Shown in pieces: positions 53,351-63,919 of a stretch of 64,000 nt of DNA. The notes beneath the pieces are model-generated. The model was not told the DNA's origin. It did no database searches and was given only the letters and a program-made list of their open reading frames with translations. Both the position numbers and the translations under genes were made by a program. Source of the DNA: Alviniconcha marisindica (lineage: Eukaryota; Mollusca; Gastropoda; Provannidae); the NCBI GenBank assembly GCA_018857735.1, contig JABMCL010002973.1, positions 135,001 through 199,000 on the forward strand. The letters run 5' to 3'. Position 1 is the first letter of the stretch. Every line of letters starts with the position of its first letter.

Positions 53351-53640
53351 TTATGGGAGGAAGAGAGAGAGAGAGAGAGAGGGGAAAAAGGAGAGGGGGG
53401 GGGGGGGTTTTTGTCGCGTAGTCAATTGCGAAGGTCATATATATATGGGCAAACGAGGGGGAGAGGGAGGGAAAAAAATGTAGGGAGGAAAACCGAGATG
53501 AAGAGGGCTCAGAGAGGGGGGGGGCAGAGAAAAAATATGTGGGGAGGAGAGAGAGAGGGAAAGGCAGGGGGGGGGGAGAGAGAGAGAGAGAAAAAGAGGG
53601 GAAGAGAGAGAGGGGAAAAAAATGAATGAATAAACTTTGT
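53351..53640. repeat. purine (GA/GGGG) block
   Basis: About 280 bp of almost pure purine on the plus strand. A short Rep-E-like piece (GTCAATTGCGAAGGTCATAT) lies at 53420-53440. Confidence 0.85.
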
Positions 53641-53915
53641 TTTACGATGGTAGTGAAGTAGACACAGGGTCGTTTTACATCCAGCCCACGCCCATGAGGG
53701 ACTAGAGAGGGAGAGAGAGGGTTGACGACTGTACAGCAGATTAGCGCTAGAAGTGAGACTGGTTGACTGCAGGTCGTGGTGCCCGTCGTTTAGCCGGTGG
53801 TCCACACGACCAGGAATGCCTGTTAATGATACTGATCCCCTCACACAGCAAGCCACGGGTCACTCGGGGCAAGGTGAACAACAAGCTTAGGCAATAATTC
53901 ACCCACACCACCACC

Positions 53916-53947
<32 letters not shown>

Positions 53948-54110
53948 CAACGCGGGGGGAAAAACACGGGTATATAATTGTAGATAGGTAGATATTTATA
54001 ACACTGACAAAATCGAAGAAAACAAAAAGTTGGCTTAAAATTTCCTAATTTTCGGTGACTGGCTTCCTCGGGGGATTTCCAGCAGTTTACAAACATGTTT
54101 ATTTAAAAAA
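53640..54110. other. unique sequence with (CAC)n and (CAA)n
   Basis: ACATCCAGCCCACGCCCATG near 53680 may be a retroposon tail relic. (CAC)n then (CAA)n at 53909-53951. Confidence 0.5.
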
Positions 54111-54430
54111 ATATAATAATATAAAATTAAAAAAAAAAGAGGAGGAGGAGGGAGTCCCCCCAAAAAAAAAAAAATTGGAACAGGGGGGGGGGGGGGAAAA
54201 ATAGAAAGGAATGAAAGTAATTGGGGTTTTACGCCCAGCTTTGAGGGAAACCTTTAAAATTTTTCAAAAAAAGGGGGGGGGGGGGGGGATGTTTGAGGGG
54301 GGGGGGGGGCGAGGGATGAAAAATTTGGGGGAAAGAGATAGAAAAATTGGTTTTCCCATCAACCAAGGTTATATCAAAAAAGAGAGAGGGGGGGAAAAAC
54401 AAAAACAAACAAAAAGCACCTTATAACCGG
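54110..54430. other. homopolymer-dominated stretch, suspect consensus
   Basis: Runs of A, G, T and C of 4-17 nt follow each other (AAAAAAAGGGG, CCCCCCAAAAAAA and so on). A degraded Rep-E can be traced (TAATTGGGGTTTTACGCCCA near 54220; ATCAACCAAGGTTATATCAA near 54357). Its expected 20-base centre is stretched by about 120 bp of homopolymers. The texture looks like poor base calling rather than biology. Confidence 0.5.
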
Positions 54431-54676
54431 GTTCGACCTTTCCAACTTTTGTCCCAAAATTATTGGTTTTAGATACCCATTTTTGTTGTCGTTTTGTTTT
54501 GCTTTTTAATAAGTTGGCTCGGGCAGAATTGTCTGATCGTGTTGACCCAGAAACAAACTGGATCATCTGCGCTTAGCTCCCGTCGGTGACGTGTTGCCGT
54601 GTTAACCCAGATATGGCCGCCTTTTCTCGTAAACACCGCACGTGTGCTGACCTTTCGTTTGTTTCAGAAAGCACAT

Positions 54677-54715
<39 letters not shown>

Positions 54716-55208
54716 GAGGGCTGGATGTAAAAAAGAAAAAGAAAAAAAGGTACTTATTCCATTACCCTCGTTAATAGAAAGTTCGGTCGTTCGTTCTTTC
54801 CGTAGTTACAAAACCGAAGGCGTGTCGTATGTATACCTGAGGTTCAGGTTTAGCTTAGGTTAAAAAGAGAATTATTTTTGAGGCGAGTTTACAGTATGTT
54901 ATGGTTTATTTTGTTGGGGGGGGGTACTGGCCAAAACCACTATGTGCCCTGTAACAAAGTTATGCCAGCAGTAGAACTACAACACTGTGTCCGTCTGTCC
55001 TTGTGTTCCGGCTTTGTCCGGAAGATAACTTCTGAACTGCTCAGTCTTTTGTAACAAACTTGGTGTGATACATAATCGTGAGCCAGAGTGTCGGAGGCAC
55101 ATATTTTCTGTGGACTGGTTTTTATGGATGTAACAGTGAATTAGACAAACTTGTGTTTCGCTGACTTGAGTTTTGAACTGGTGTAAATGGATGGAGACTG
55201 GTTTTCAC
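54431..55208. other. unique sequence with one (TC)n
   Basis: (TC)n at 54677-54714. No gene recognised. Confidence 0.4.
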
Positions 55209-55376
55209 GCTTGTAACAGTGATGCTTAATGTCCTCGGTTGACATATTAGGGACAAGCTGTGACCAAAGCCGAAGCATGGTTCAATAATTCTTTACGTCC
55301 ACGGAAAGCAGAAGGCTCGTTAGGACGGACAGCCCAGGACGGCCACCTCCACTCTCACACAGCTCCTGAACTATGT
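55209..55376 (+). mobile_element. Rep-D element, full length
   Basis: GATGCTTAATGTCCTCGGTT to CACACAGCTCCTGAACTATG, with a short deletion after GTCCTCGG. Confidence 0.88.
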
Positions 55377-55566
55377 TTTACCTTCTCCCACGCCTCACTC
55401 CTGAAGGCAGTCGACGGTGTGGTGTCTGTGGCTTTGTGCCCGCAGGTAGCGTCTCAAGCTCCCTCGATACTTCAGATCGTCGGAGGCGCAAGCCACTTGT
55501 GGTGATTGCTTTGGCCGCCAGGCTATCTGTCTGCCTGGTCATTTCCCTCGAGTCCACCATTTCCAG

Positions 55567-55665
55567 ACAGTAGATCCCCGGATGTCTCTGCGGGTGGATG
55601 TCATTGTCAAACAGCGGTTCACGCACGCCAGCCTGGACTTCTTATTCCTACCGTCTGAGAAATAG
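55567..55665 (+). CDS. candidate terminal coding exon, unknown protein
   Basis: After an acceptor-like pyrimidine tract and CATTTCCAG| (to 55566) the phase-0 frame reads TVDPRMSLRVDVIVKQ then RFTHASLDFLFLPSEK and stops at TAG 55663-55665. Codons end mostly in G or C (CTG CGG GTG GAT GTC). The minus strand of the same DNA is also open (55378-55626; for example HPGIYCLEMVDSREM), so the coding strand is uncertain. No family recognised. No upstream exon is identified. Confidence 0.3.
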   Translation, partial: TVDPRMSLRVDVIVKQRFTHASLDFLFLPSEK

Positions 55666-55715
55666 CCCCACTCTACCCCTCCTCACTACCACTCACTACT
55701 CACCCTACTCACTCA

Positions 55716-55719
<4 letters not shown>

Positions 55720-55804
<85 letters not shown>

Positions 55805-55820
55805 TACACACACACACAAA
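55720..55820. repeat. (CA)n microsatellite
   Basis: About 100 bp with TACA variants at the end. Confidence 0.97.
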
Positions 55821-55849
55821 CACCAAACACAAGAAAAAGTTTAAAAGAA

Positions 55850-56100
55850 CGCTTATTTAATGACACCACGCAACGCGCGAATTTTCGGGGGTAAGCCCCT
55901 TCCTCAGTCAAGCGACAGAAGAACACTTAAACAACAGTTAGACTGGGTACTTGTTGTTTGTTGCGCTTTACCTGCCCCCGACATGACCTTTGCGGTTGAC
56001 TGGGCCTTCTGCATCAAGGAACGGAAGGCTGAACATGCAGGTACGTCACGTGACATTGATTACTGGCTCACCCGCCTGTCACGTGGGTTGTATAAAGAAT
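55850..56100. other. unique sequence with a donor-like site
   Basis: An open stretch (MTFAVDWAFCIKERKAEHA) ends at a strong donor-like GCAG|GTACGT (about 56040). No good acceptor is found and GGTTGACTGGGC inside it matches the Rep-E tail, so an exon is not called. Confidence 0.3.
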
Positions 56101-56104
56101 AAAT

Positions 56105-56239
56105 GAGGGGGGGGGGGGGGGGGATGGTGTTTAAGCTGAGGAGCTGTGTGCAGAAGTCGAGGTGGCCGTCCTGGGCTCCCCGTCGCTAATAAGCCGTAAG
56201 CCTGATGGTTTCTGTGGACGTAGGTCGTAAAGCAGCACG
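56105..56239 (+). repeat. poly-G run and Rep-C copy
   Basis: G17 at 56107-56123, then Rep-C (GAGGAGCTGTGTGCAGAAGT to GTTTCTGTGGACGTAGG) at 56134-56239. Confidence 0.85.
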
Positions 56240-56535
56240 GGGGGGTGGGGGGGTCAGCTTTAAAATAAAGCACAAAAAAACATGCGCAACTGAAGTAAGT
56301 AATTTGTGTGATTTAAGGAAGGATTTGGCGGTTTTTGGCACGAGATTCTGCAGCACACGCACATCATATTATTAGGGGGATTTGCTTTGGGGAAGGGGGG
56401 GGGGGTTGGGGAAGGGGGGAGGTGAGGGAGGTGGAGGGTTTGCTGAAGAGGGATTTGCGCTGTCTGGGGTGCTATCTCCTGTTGTCTGTCACGTCACGTA
56501 CAGAGAAGAAACCATAGTGTTGGCGAAGCCCTGCT

Positions 56536-56830
56536 TAAATAGAGATTTTTCAATCGGCCAAACGGCCGCGCCGGTAGTAAAAAAAAAAAAAAAAAAGCTA
56601 AACAGACCGATTTTTCAGTTGGCCGTTTGTATGTCTCTTTAGTAGTCGAAAAGTTAAACAGATTTTTCAGTTGGCCGTTTGTCTGTGCTTCTCCAGTAGT
56701 CAAAAAGTTAAACAGAGAGATTTTTCAATTGGCAGTTTGTCTATGCTTCTCCACTGAGTAGTCAAAAAGTTAAACACAGAGATTTTTCAATTGGCCGTTT
56801 GTTTGTGCCTCACCAGTAGTCAAAAAGAAG
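56536..56830 (+). repeat. about 60-bp minisatellite, five copies
   Basis: GAGATTTTTCAATTGGCCGT then TTGTCTGTGCTTCTCCAGTA and GTCAAAAAGTTAAACA. The first copy ends in a poly-A run (56579-56596). Confidence 0.9.
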
Positions 56831-57350
56831 TCTGTCTGTCTGTCTGTCGCAGTCTGTCTGTCTGTCTCTCTCACTCTCTGTCTCTGTCTGTCTGTATCTT
56901 TCTCACTCCTGTCTCTCTCTCGCTGTCTGTTAGTCACTGTCTGTCTCTCTCGCTCTGTATTTGTCTGTCTCTCTGGTTTATTTCGCCCTCTGTGCTTCGT
57001 TTACTGGCAGGGACTCTTACCTTTGTCCTTTCTCGGTTTCTGCCTGTGTAGTTCATTCAACTTCATTGGCCCCAGTCCTCTTCAAACAGTTAATCAGACT
57101 TTATTTGTGACTTGATTTACGTGTATAAACAACATCGGGAACGACAGGGGCGCAGTAGTTTTAAGAAACTGCAGAGTTTTGGTGAAGTTGTATAATTTAA
57201 GATGCTGGACATTGTTGACTAGCTGAAGTCCTTTGTTCTTGATGGATGTTGCATTTTGAAGCTGTGTGCGCTGGTTTATTTATGTCTCTCTCCCTCTTTC
57301 TGTCTCTGTCAGTCTGTCGGTCTCTGTCTGTCTGTCGGTCTCTCTGTGTG
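56831..57350. other. TCTG-rich DNA then unique sequence
   Basis: TCTG/TC-rich at 56831-56970 and 57285-57350; unique AT-rich DNA between. Confidence 0.7.
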
Positions 57351-57353
57351 TCA

Positions 57354-57405
57354 AACACACGCACGCACGCACGCATGCACACACACACGTACACACACAC
57401 ACACG

Positions 57406-57485
<80 letters not shown>

Positions 57486-57612
57486 ACACACAAGGGAGAG
57501 AGACGAGAATAAAGTTTCAGAGCAATTGAAGAGGGACGAGAGAGAGAGAGAAGGGGAGAGAGAGAGAGAGGGAGGGAGGGAGAGAGAGGGAGGAAGCGAG
57601 AGAGAGAGAGGT
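57354..57612. repeat. (CA)n and (GA)n blocks
   Basis: CA with CACG variants to 57495, then GA-rich to 57612. Confidence 0.95.
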
Positions 57613-57876
57613 GGAGCGTTGCATAGGTGTACTTTTTGTTCATGGGCCTAATGATCACTAAACAGTCTTGTTTTCCTGTGGTCAGTGTATGTCTGATCAG
57701 TGCCAAGTGGGCTTCCGCGCGGGTAATGGTCCGCGTGAGAAAGACCAACAGCTCCCTGAGAATAAAATAACAGTGCTCTGTGGAGGGGCCAGCGTGGCGG
57801 TGCTAGACGTTTAGTGCCTGGGATTAGTGTAGAGAGGTTCCGAGTTATCACCAACAGGGCGGTATGCAGCTCTGTG

Positions 57877-57917
57877 TCTGTCTCTCTCAGTCTCTGTGTC
57901 AGTGTATGTCTACATTG

Positions 57918-57983
<66 letters not shown>

Positions 57984-58120
57984 CTGTCTGTCTGTCTGTC
58001 TGTCTGTCTCAGTCTCTGTGTCAGTGTATGTCTACATTGCTCTCTCTCTCTCTTTGTGTCTCTGTCTGTCTGTCTGTCTCTCTCTCTCTCCACCCCCTTC
58101 TGTCTGTCTGTCTCTCTCCG
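57877..58120. repeat. TC/TCTG block with an internal 130-bp repeat
   Basis: CTCAGTCTCTGTGTCAGTGT then ATGTCTACATTGCTCT occurs at 57887 and 58008. Confidence 0.9.
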
Positions 58121-58239
58121 ATGGAAAGTTGTTAATTTATATAATGATACTCAACGAAGCAAAAACAAACAAGCATCAAGAGCAAAAAATAAAATAAAAA
58201 ATCCTAAACAAAAACAAACCACCACAACACCACCGCAGT

Positions 58240-58320
58240 CATCGCGCTAGACATTGTTCAAACCGGTGTGATATCTATAGGCTAAGGTGGCGAAAGTGTT
58301 TCACGGATACCGNACGTCAG
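58240..58320 (+). repeat. dispersed repeat next to (CA)n, copy 1
   Basis: ATCGCGCTAGACATTGTTCA, AACCGGTGTG and GGTGGCGAAAGTGTTTCAC match 62790-62870. It holds the only ambiguous base (N at 58313). Confidence 0.7.
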
Positions 58321-58324
58321 AGAG

Positions 58325-58325
<1 letters not shown>

Positions 58326-58387
<62 letters not shown>

Positions 58388-58388
58388 G

Positions 58389-58459
<71 letters not shown>

Positions 58460-58752
58460 AAGCACGCACAAAACACACCACCACATGCGCTCCTCTCTCT
58501 CTCTCTGTGTTTGGTATTAGAAACGGTCAAACTAAATAACAGCCGGTACTTGCGACCGATTGCTGATTTTCTTGCCGGTGTGTGTGTGTGTGTTTAATTT
58601 TGTGTGTGTGTGTATGTAGTGTGTTTGTGTGTAGTGTGTGTGTCATGTGTTGTTGTAAGTGTTGTTTGTTATTTGTGTTATATTGGTTTGTCGTATAGTG
58701 ATTGAATGTGTGTTATTGAGGTGTGATCGTGACGTGTATGTGTGTGTGTTAA

Positions 58753-58793
<41 letters not shown>

Positions 58794-58814
58794 GTTGTGT
58801 GTGTATGTTGTGTA

Positions 58815-58877
<63 letters not shown>

Positions 58878-58919
58878 TGTGCGTGCGTATGACGGTGTGT
58901 GTGTGTGTGCGTGTATGAC

Positions 58920-58971
<52 letters not shown>

Positions 58972-58975
58972 CGTG
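58326..58975. repeat. very long (CA)n and (TG)n blocks
   Basis: (CA)n 58326-58459 with one interruption; unique about 120 bp; (TG)n-rich 58580-58975 with TATG, GACGG and GTGC interruptions. Confidence 0.95.
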
Positions 58976-59334
58976 CGGACCCTGTACCACCAACATAATC
59001 CCCGAAAATATACCCAACGCTGATTGTTCTGAGAAAGCCGCTCTGAATCATTGCGGCATTGTTTCGGTGAAGTAGAATTTATTTCTGTTTGGAAATTCCC
59101 GTTCACTGCGTTATCAGACAGCAGTGATCGCTGTACAGCTCATTGTCAGGAAGACTCGCACATATATAGCAGTGAGCTATACAGCTCATTGTCAGGAAGA
59201 CACATAGATTTGATCGGAATGTTCTGTTCACGGAGACGACGTCGAGTTATAGCCCGTTTTGGCACATTAGAGGATTTTGAACAGCAAGTGATTGTCCCCA
59301 GTTTCGTGTCTAAGCAAAGGTGAGGTCCTCATAA
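58976..59334. other. unique sequence with a local duplication
   Basis: ACAGCTCATTGTCAGGAAGA occurs at 59135 and 59182 (about 47 bp apart). A 90-codon frame at 59051-59323 spans it and carries no domain. Confidence 0.4.
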
Positions 59335-59355
59335 CACACACACACACACACAAAG

Positions 59356-59416
<61 letters not shown>
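59335..59416. repeat. (CA)n microsatellite
   Basis: Simple sequence. Confidence 0.96.
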
Positions 59417-59419
<3 letters not shown>

Positions 59420-60011
59420 TATCACCTCTCTGTGTCTGTTTGTCTGTCAGTGTCTGTCACTGGGCATCTGGAGCTGTGAACGCGCCAGTTTTGTTGGGAA
59501 GTTTTGACGCTTCATGAATAGATTTTCATTCATGCTCCATATATATGTATATAAATGATGCCATGGCTTTTTTTCTTTCTTGGGTTTTGACGGAAACTAG
59601 TCGGTTAATACAATCCTTGTAAAAGAAAGTTTTCGAGCTCTCTCTCTCTCTCTGAAAGTATTATTAATCATCTTTATGTGTATGTCTATGCAGCTTAGCA
59701 AGGATAGATTATACAAATAGGCTGTTGTCTAAAATCTCAATCTTTCAGTAATAAAGTTCTGAGCTCTCTGTCTCTGTCCCTGTCTGTCTGTCTCTCTCTC
59801 CCTCCCTCCCTCCCTGTTTTTTCACCTCCTGATCGGAAAAAGGCCGAGTTTTTGACGGGGCTGTAATAAGAACTGCAAAGTTCCCCAGGTGTGCAAACGG
59901 TAGCGTGGCTCAAACCGTCATGGCCTACATCATAAACCTCTTTCGCTTCTTATCTTTCCGTCGGCTCGACGCACCGTCATTAGGACGGTCGGGGCAGGGG
60001 TCGGGCTACGA

Positions 60012-60013
<2 letters not shown>
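59417..60013. other. unique sequence with a Rep-I-like relic
   Basis: Between two TC tracts, 59655-59765 in reverse complement resembles Rep-I loosely (GAACTTTATTAC; ATCCTTGCTAAGCTGC). Nothing else recognised. Confidence 0.4.
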
Positions 60014-60042
<29 letters not shown>

Positions 60043-60043
60043 G
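60014..60043. repeat. poly-G run, 30 nt
   Basis: An uninterrupted G run. Confidence 0.9.
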
Positions 60044-60218
60044 CTGTTGCTGATAGATGAAAGGCTGCACCTGGTTCAGTGTGCAAGCCGCAGGCCTATC
60101 GTCTTTACGTGTAGCCTCGCTGTCGGTTTCTACCTGGGGCTCTCTTTTGTCTGCAGGAAACAACCGTGCTTCTTCACTTCAGGTTCGGTCGGGATAGATA
60201 GATAGATAAATATAGATA

Positions 60219-60358
60219 GGGTAATTGAGTTGTAACGCCCAGTTAACCACGTCGGTTATATATATCAGGGGGGACTTAATGGGTCAGTCGCAAAAGCCAG
60301 AGGCTGTATTCTGTAAAATGTTCTTTGTGAGCTTTTACAGTTGATTGTGCGTGCGTGC

Positions 60359-60402
<44 letters not shown>
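60219..60402 (+). repeat. Rep-E tail motif and GC/TG repeat
   Basis: GGTAATTGAGTTGTAACGCC then CAGTTAACCACGTCGG (60219-60275), preceded by GATAGATAGATA. (GC)n/(TG)n at 60345-60402. Confidence 0.8.
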
Positions 60403-60406
<4 letters not shown>

Positions 60407-60616
60407 CATCCTGTACTTTGCAGCTTGGCCTTACAACCCACCCCCACCCCCCAAAAAGCCTTCGGTGCGTTTTTACTTTTACGAACTCGGCATAGCCGTA
60501 GTGTAAACAGCCTTTCTTGGGCCTTACGAAAGTACGAATCAGGTGTGTGTGAAGGGGTGGGGCGGAGGGGGTTACAGATCAAAGTGACATATATCTATAA
60601 AAAACAACAACCTTTC

Positions 60617-60618
<2 letters not shown>

Positions 60619-60654
<36 letters not shown>

Positions 60655-60692
60655 GAGAAAGTAATGGTGAGCCCAGTTGGTTATATCAGGGC

Positions 60693-60737
<45 letters not shown>

Positions 60738-60786
60738 TAATTGGTGTTTACGCCCAGTCAACCAGGTGGTTATATCAGGGCGATGG

Positions 60787-60826
<40 letters not shown>

Positions 60827-60850
60827 AGTAAGGTGTTAGCCTAACCAGGG
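60619..60850 (-). repeat. compound array: (GA)n alternating with Rep-E tails
   Basis: (GA)n (60619-60648), partial Rep-E (CCCAGTTGGTTATATCAGGG, 60672), (GA)n (60695-60733), Rep-E (AGTAATTGGTGTTTACGCCC, 60736-60785), (GA)n (60790-60826), then a broken Rep-E start (AAGTAAGGTGTTAGCC). Confidence 0.88.
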
Positions 60851-61194
60851 ATTCTAAAAAGGGGCGAAAAAGGGGAGAGAGTAGTTGCGGAGGTTGAAAT
60901 ATCCGAAGCACGCATAGTGATGGGCGGACGGGAACGGCAGATACTTAGAGAGAAGCTGGCAGGGAAGGAAGAGGCCGGGTATGCGAACACACAGTCGTCA
61001 CATGTTGTGCTTCACCCGAGTCGTTGTCGCAGAGCTATGGCGGGAACCCCAGCGACGGGGAGCCAGACGAATCTACCCCCCACTCCACCAGTCTTCCCGT
61101 CCCCGCCGTTGTTTGACTCATACTCAACACGTGGTCACGAGCAGTGTACGCAGTATTGTGCGAGACCAGCTGTTGCTGTCGCCGTCGCTGCCTT

Positions 61195-61195
<1 letters not shown>
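60851..61195. other. unique CpG-containing sequence with open frames
   Basis: A frame starting at ATG 60917 (with MGGRERQILREKLAGKEEAG) is open for about 90 codons before running into (TG)n. A second frame (60981-61196) overlaps. No domain recognised. Confidence 0.3.
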
Positions 61196-61275
<80 letters not shown>

Positions 61276-61533
61276 GACTGGAGGGGGGAGGGGAGAGAGA
61301 GAGAGAGAGTGTGTGTGTGTGTGTGAGAGATGGAGAGAGAGGAGAGGAGAAGGGAGATGTGTGTGTGAGAGAGAGGAGTGTGAGAGAGAGAGAGAGGTGT
61401 GGAGAGAGAGAGAGAGAGAGAGAGAAAGAGGGAGGGATACGGATACGGATGATTTATTCATTTAGGCCATTGCCCCTCATGAAGGGGTGCGGGTGAATGA
61501 CCTACCACCTCACAGTACATAATATAATTGTGC

Positions 61534-61580
<47 letters not shown>
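61196..61580. repeat. (TG)n, GA-rich DNA and a retroposon tail relic before (GA)n
   Basis: (TG)n 61196-61272; GA-rich to 61432. A tail relic (TTTAGGCCATTGCCCCTCAT, about 61462, similar to 37605) runs to GTACATAATATAATTGTGCC and passes straight into (GA)n (61535-61580). Confidence 0.85.
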
Positions 61581-61582
<2 letters not shown>

Positions 61583-61727
61583 TGTGGTGTGTGCATATCA
61601 TGTATATGTGCATGTTACCACGCTCGTGTTGACATTTTGCATCGCCCTTTCCCTGTTCCAATTTTCTCCCGTTTTTGTCTTGGACCTACATTACACAGGT
61701 CCATGGGTTTTGTTCCCTCAGAGCTCA

Positions 61728-62045
61728 GATCTATCGCTACACAGTCACCACCAGAACGACTTCTGCAATAAGGTGGGCAGCGCTGAGAGCCAATTGAATG
61801 TTTTATGATTGTGAGGGACAAAGTCACAACACAGTGTCCACAGACCACAACTTTTGAAGAGAAAGGAGAGCCGAAGCGGATTCTAACAGAGGTCCGCCTG
61901 CTTACCAGCCGCTAGGCCAAACTGTCTCACGAAGGTGATGACAGTGTAGCGATAGGTATATTATCTCCCTATTCCCCCACCCCCCCGCGCGCTCCCACAT
62001 AAGCTTTGTGGCTTCTGTGGACGTTAAGCGCCATGTTTACTTACT
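61728..62045. mobile_element. Rep-A (minus) joined head-first to a Rep-A tail (plus)
   Basis: Minus-strand Rep-A at 61728-61931 (CTACACAGTCACCACCAGAA to GCTAGGCCAAACTGTCTCAC). At 61934 a plus-strand tail half starts (GGTGATGACAGTGTAGCGAT) and ends CTTCTGTGGACGTTAAGCGC. Same inverted arrangement as 37785-38222. Confidence 0.82.
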
Positions 62046-62557
62046 TCTCACAAACTGGGATCCCAGTTCGATACCAGGTAACAGGTTACAGTTTAAGTCC
62101 TCCTTTGAACTACTGCGTCTCTTTCTCAACCCGTGCGCTCAACACAAGGACGGCATGACAGGCCCGTGACTAGAAACCGTGGGCTGTAGGCTTACGTACT
62201 ATCAGATGACATCACCCGATGGGGTAACAGCCTTTCCAGCCCCTGAACGCAATAAAGCACGTGAACAGCTAGCCGAGGTTGACCCGACCTCCGCAGCTAA
62301 ATATACCGCCACGACAGCATTGGCGCAGCCGCCAGCACTTGGCGGTGGTGTTTGGTGTGAGGTGTTTGTTGACAAGCTATTTCGGTGTCGTCACGGTAGG
62401 GCTGGCTAATTCTCGGGGAAATCCCGACCCCGTCCGCTGACATAGTGGCTGAGGACACAGGAATGGGGGACGTCCACTGTGTGGGGAGACAGGGAGAGAA
62501 TCCACGGTGTGTAGAAAGCTCGCTGTGTGTCTTTCTCGCGCTCACTCACACCTCCAC
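62046..62557. other. unique sequence
   Basis: A frame at 62179-62409 is open (76 codons) without a recognised domain. Confidence 0.35.
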
Positions 62558-62558
62558 A

Positions 62559-62615
<57 letters not shown>

Positions 62616-62715
62616 TTCCACCCACACCCACACTTTTCCACCCTCCCACACCTCCACACACACACACTTTTCCACCCACCCACACCTACACACACACACA
62701 CACACACACACTTTT

Positions 62716-62767
<52 letters not shown>

Positions 62768-62790
62768 CACACCACACCACACCTACACAC
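62558..62790. repeat. (CA)n with ACTTTTCCACCC interruptions
   Basis: CACACTTTTCCACCCACACC-type spacers recur four times between CA tracts. Confidence 0.93.
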
Positions 62791-62870
62791 ACCGATCGCC
62801 CAAGACATTAACTTTTCAAACCGGTGTACCGTCTATATGGTGGCGAAAGTGGTTCACAAAAACCGGTCAG
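62790..62870 (+). repeat. dispersed repeat next to (CA)n, copy 2
   Basis: ATCGCCCAAGACATTAACTT, CAAACCGGTGTACCG and GGTGGCGAAAGTGGTTCAC. Confidence 0.7.
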
Positions 62871-62969
62871 ATAACACTGCAACAGATCAGATACGCGGCC
62901 GTCCATACAACTGTTAGAGAGCTGTACTAGCAAACACTCAACTCTCTTCCCTATCTAGAACACGACCGT

Positions 62970-62976
62970 GCACGCA

Positions 62977-63042
<66 letters not shown>

Positions 63043-63350
63043 ACATCGCGCACCCTCACCCCCCAACACAGCACCCACGCCCCCCCTCACCCCCCAACAC
63101 ACACACACACACACAACACCACATCGCCCCTCACCCCCAACACACACACACACGCAGCACATCGCCACCTCACCCAAACACACACACACCCATCGCCTCC
63201 TCCTCCCCCCCCACCAACACACACACACACACACACACACACACCACGACACAACACACCCACACCTCACCCCCCCACCCCCAACACACACACACACACA
63301 CACACACAATACATCGCGCACCCCACCCCTCCCCAACACACACACAGACG
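62970..63350. repeat. (CA)n with CACATCGC/CACCCCC spacers
   Basis: Units of CACCACATCGCNCCTCACCC then CCCAACACACAC, about 50 bp, about six copies. The long frames are artefacts. Confidence 0.92.
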
Positions 63351-63385
63351 CGAGACGAATTTCTGTTCGGTTAATGACTATATTG

Positions 63386-63919
63386 GCTGTGTTGATTTGT
63401 CTTGGGCCGACTCCCCGGGTCGGGTGACAGCGTGTTCGAATGAATTCACCTAACAGTGTTGGTTTGTCCTGGGCCGACTCCCCGGGTCGGGTGACAGCGT
63501 GTTCGAATGAATTCCCTAACAGTGTTGGTTTGTCCTGGGCCGACTCCCCGGGTCGGGTGACAGCGTGTTCGAATGAATTCGCCTAACAGTGTTGGTTTGT
63601 CCTGGGCCGACTCCCCGGGTCGGGTGACAGCGTGTTCGAATGAATTCGCCTAACAGTGTTGGTTTGTCCTGGGCCGACTCCCCGGGTCGGGTGACAGCGT
63701 GTTCGAATGAATTCGCCTAACAGTGTTGGTTTGTCCTGGGCCGACTCCCCGGGTCGGGTGACAGCGTGTTCGAATGAATTCGCCTAACAGTGTTGGTTTG
63801 TCCTGGGCCGACTCCCCGGGTCGGGTGACAGCGTGTTCGAATGAATTCGCCTAACAGTGTTGGTTTGTCCTGGGCCGACTCCCCGGGTCGGGTGACAGCG
63901 TGTTCGAATGAATTCGCCC
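63386..63919 (+). repeat. 67-bp satellite-like array, eight nearly identical copies
   Basis: CAGTGTTGGTTTGTCCTGGG, CCGACTCCCCGGGTCGGGTG and ACAGCGTGTTCGAATGAATT then CGCCTAA. CGACTCCC lies at 63408, 63475, 63541, 63608, 63675, 63742, 63809 and 63876 (67-bp steps, one 66). The first copy has a few differences and the rest are virtually uniform. Each unit has a hairpin (CCGAC/GTCGG) and one EcoRI site in most copies. Confidence 0.97.

Noticed and set aside
55975..56040. Exon-like MTFAVDWAFCIKERKAEHA with strong donor
   Set aside because: No acceptor in frame, and the GGTTGACTGGGC inside matches the Rep-E tail.
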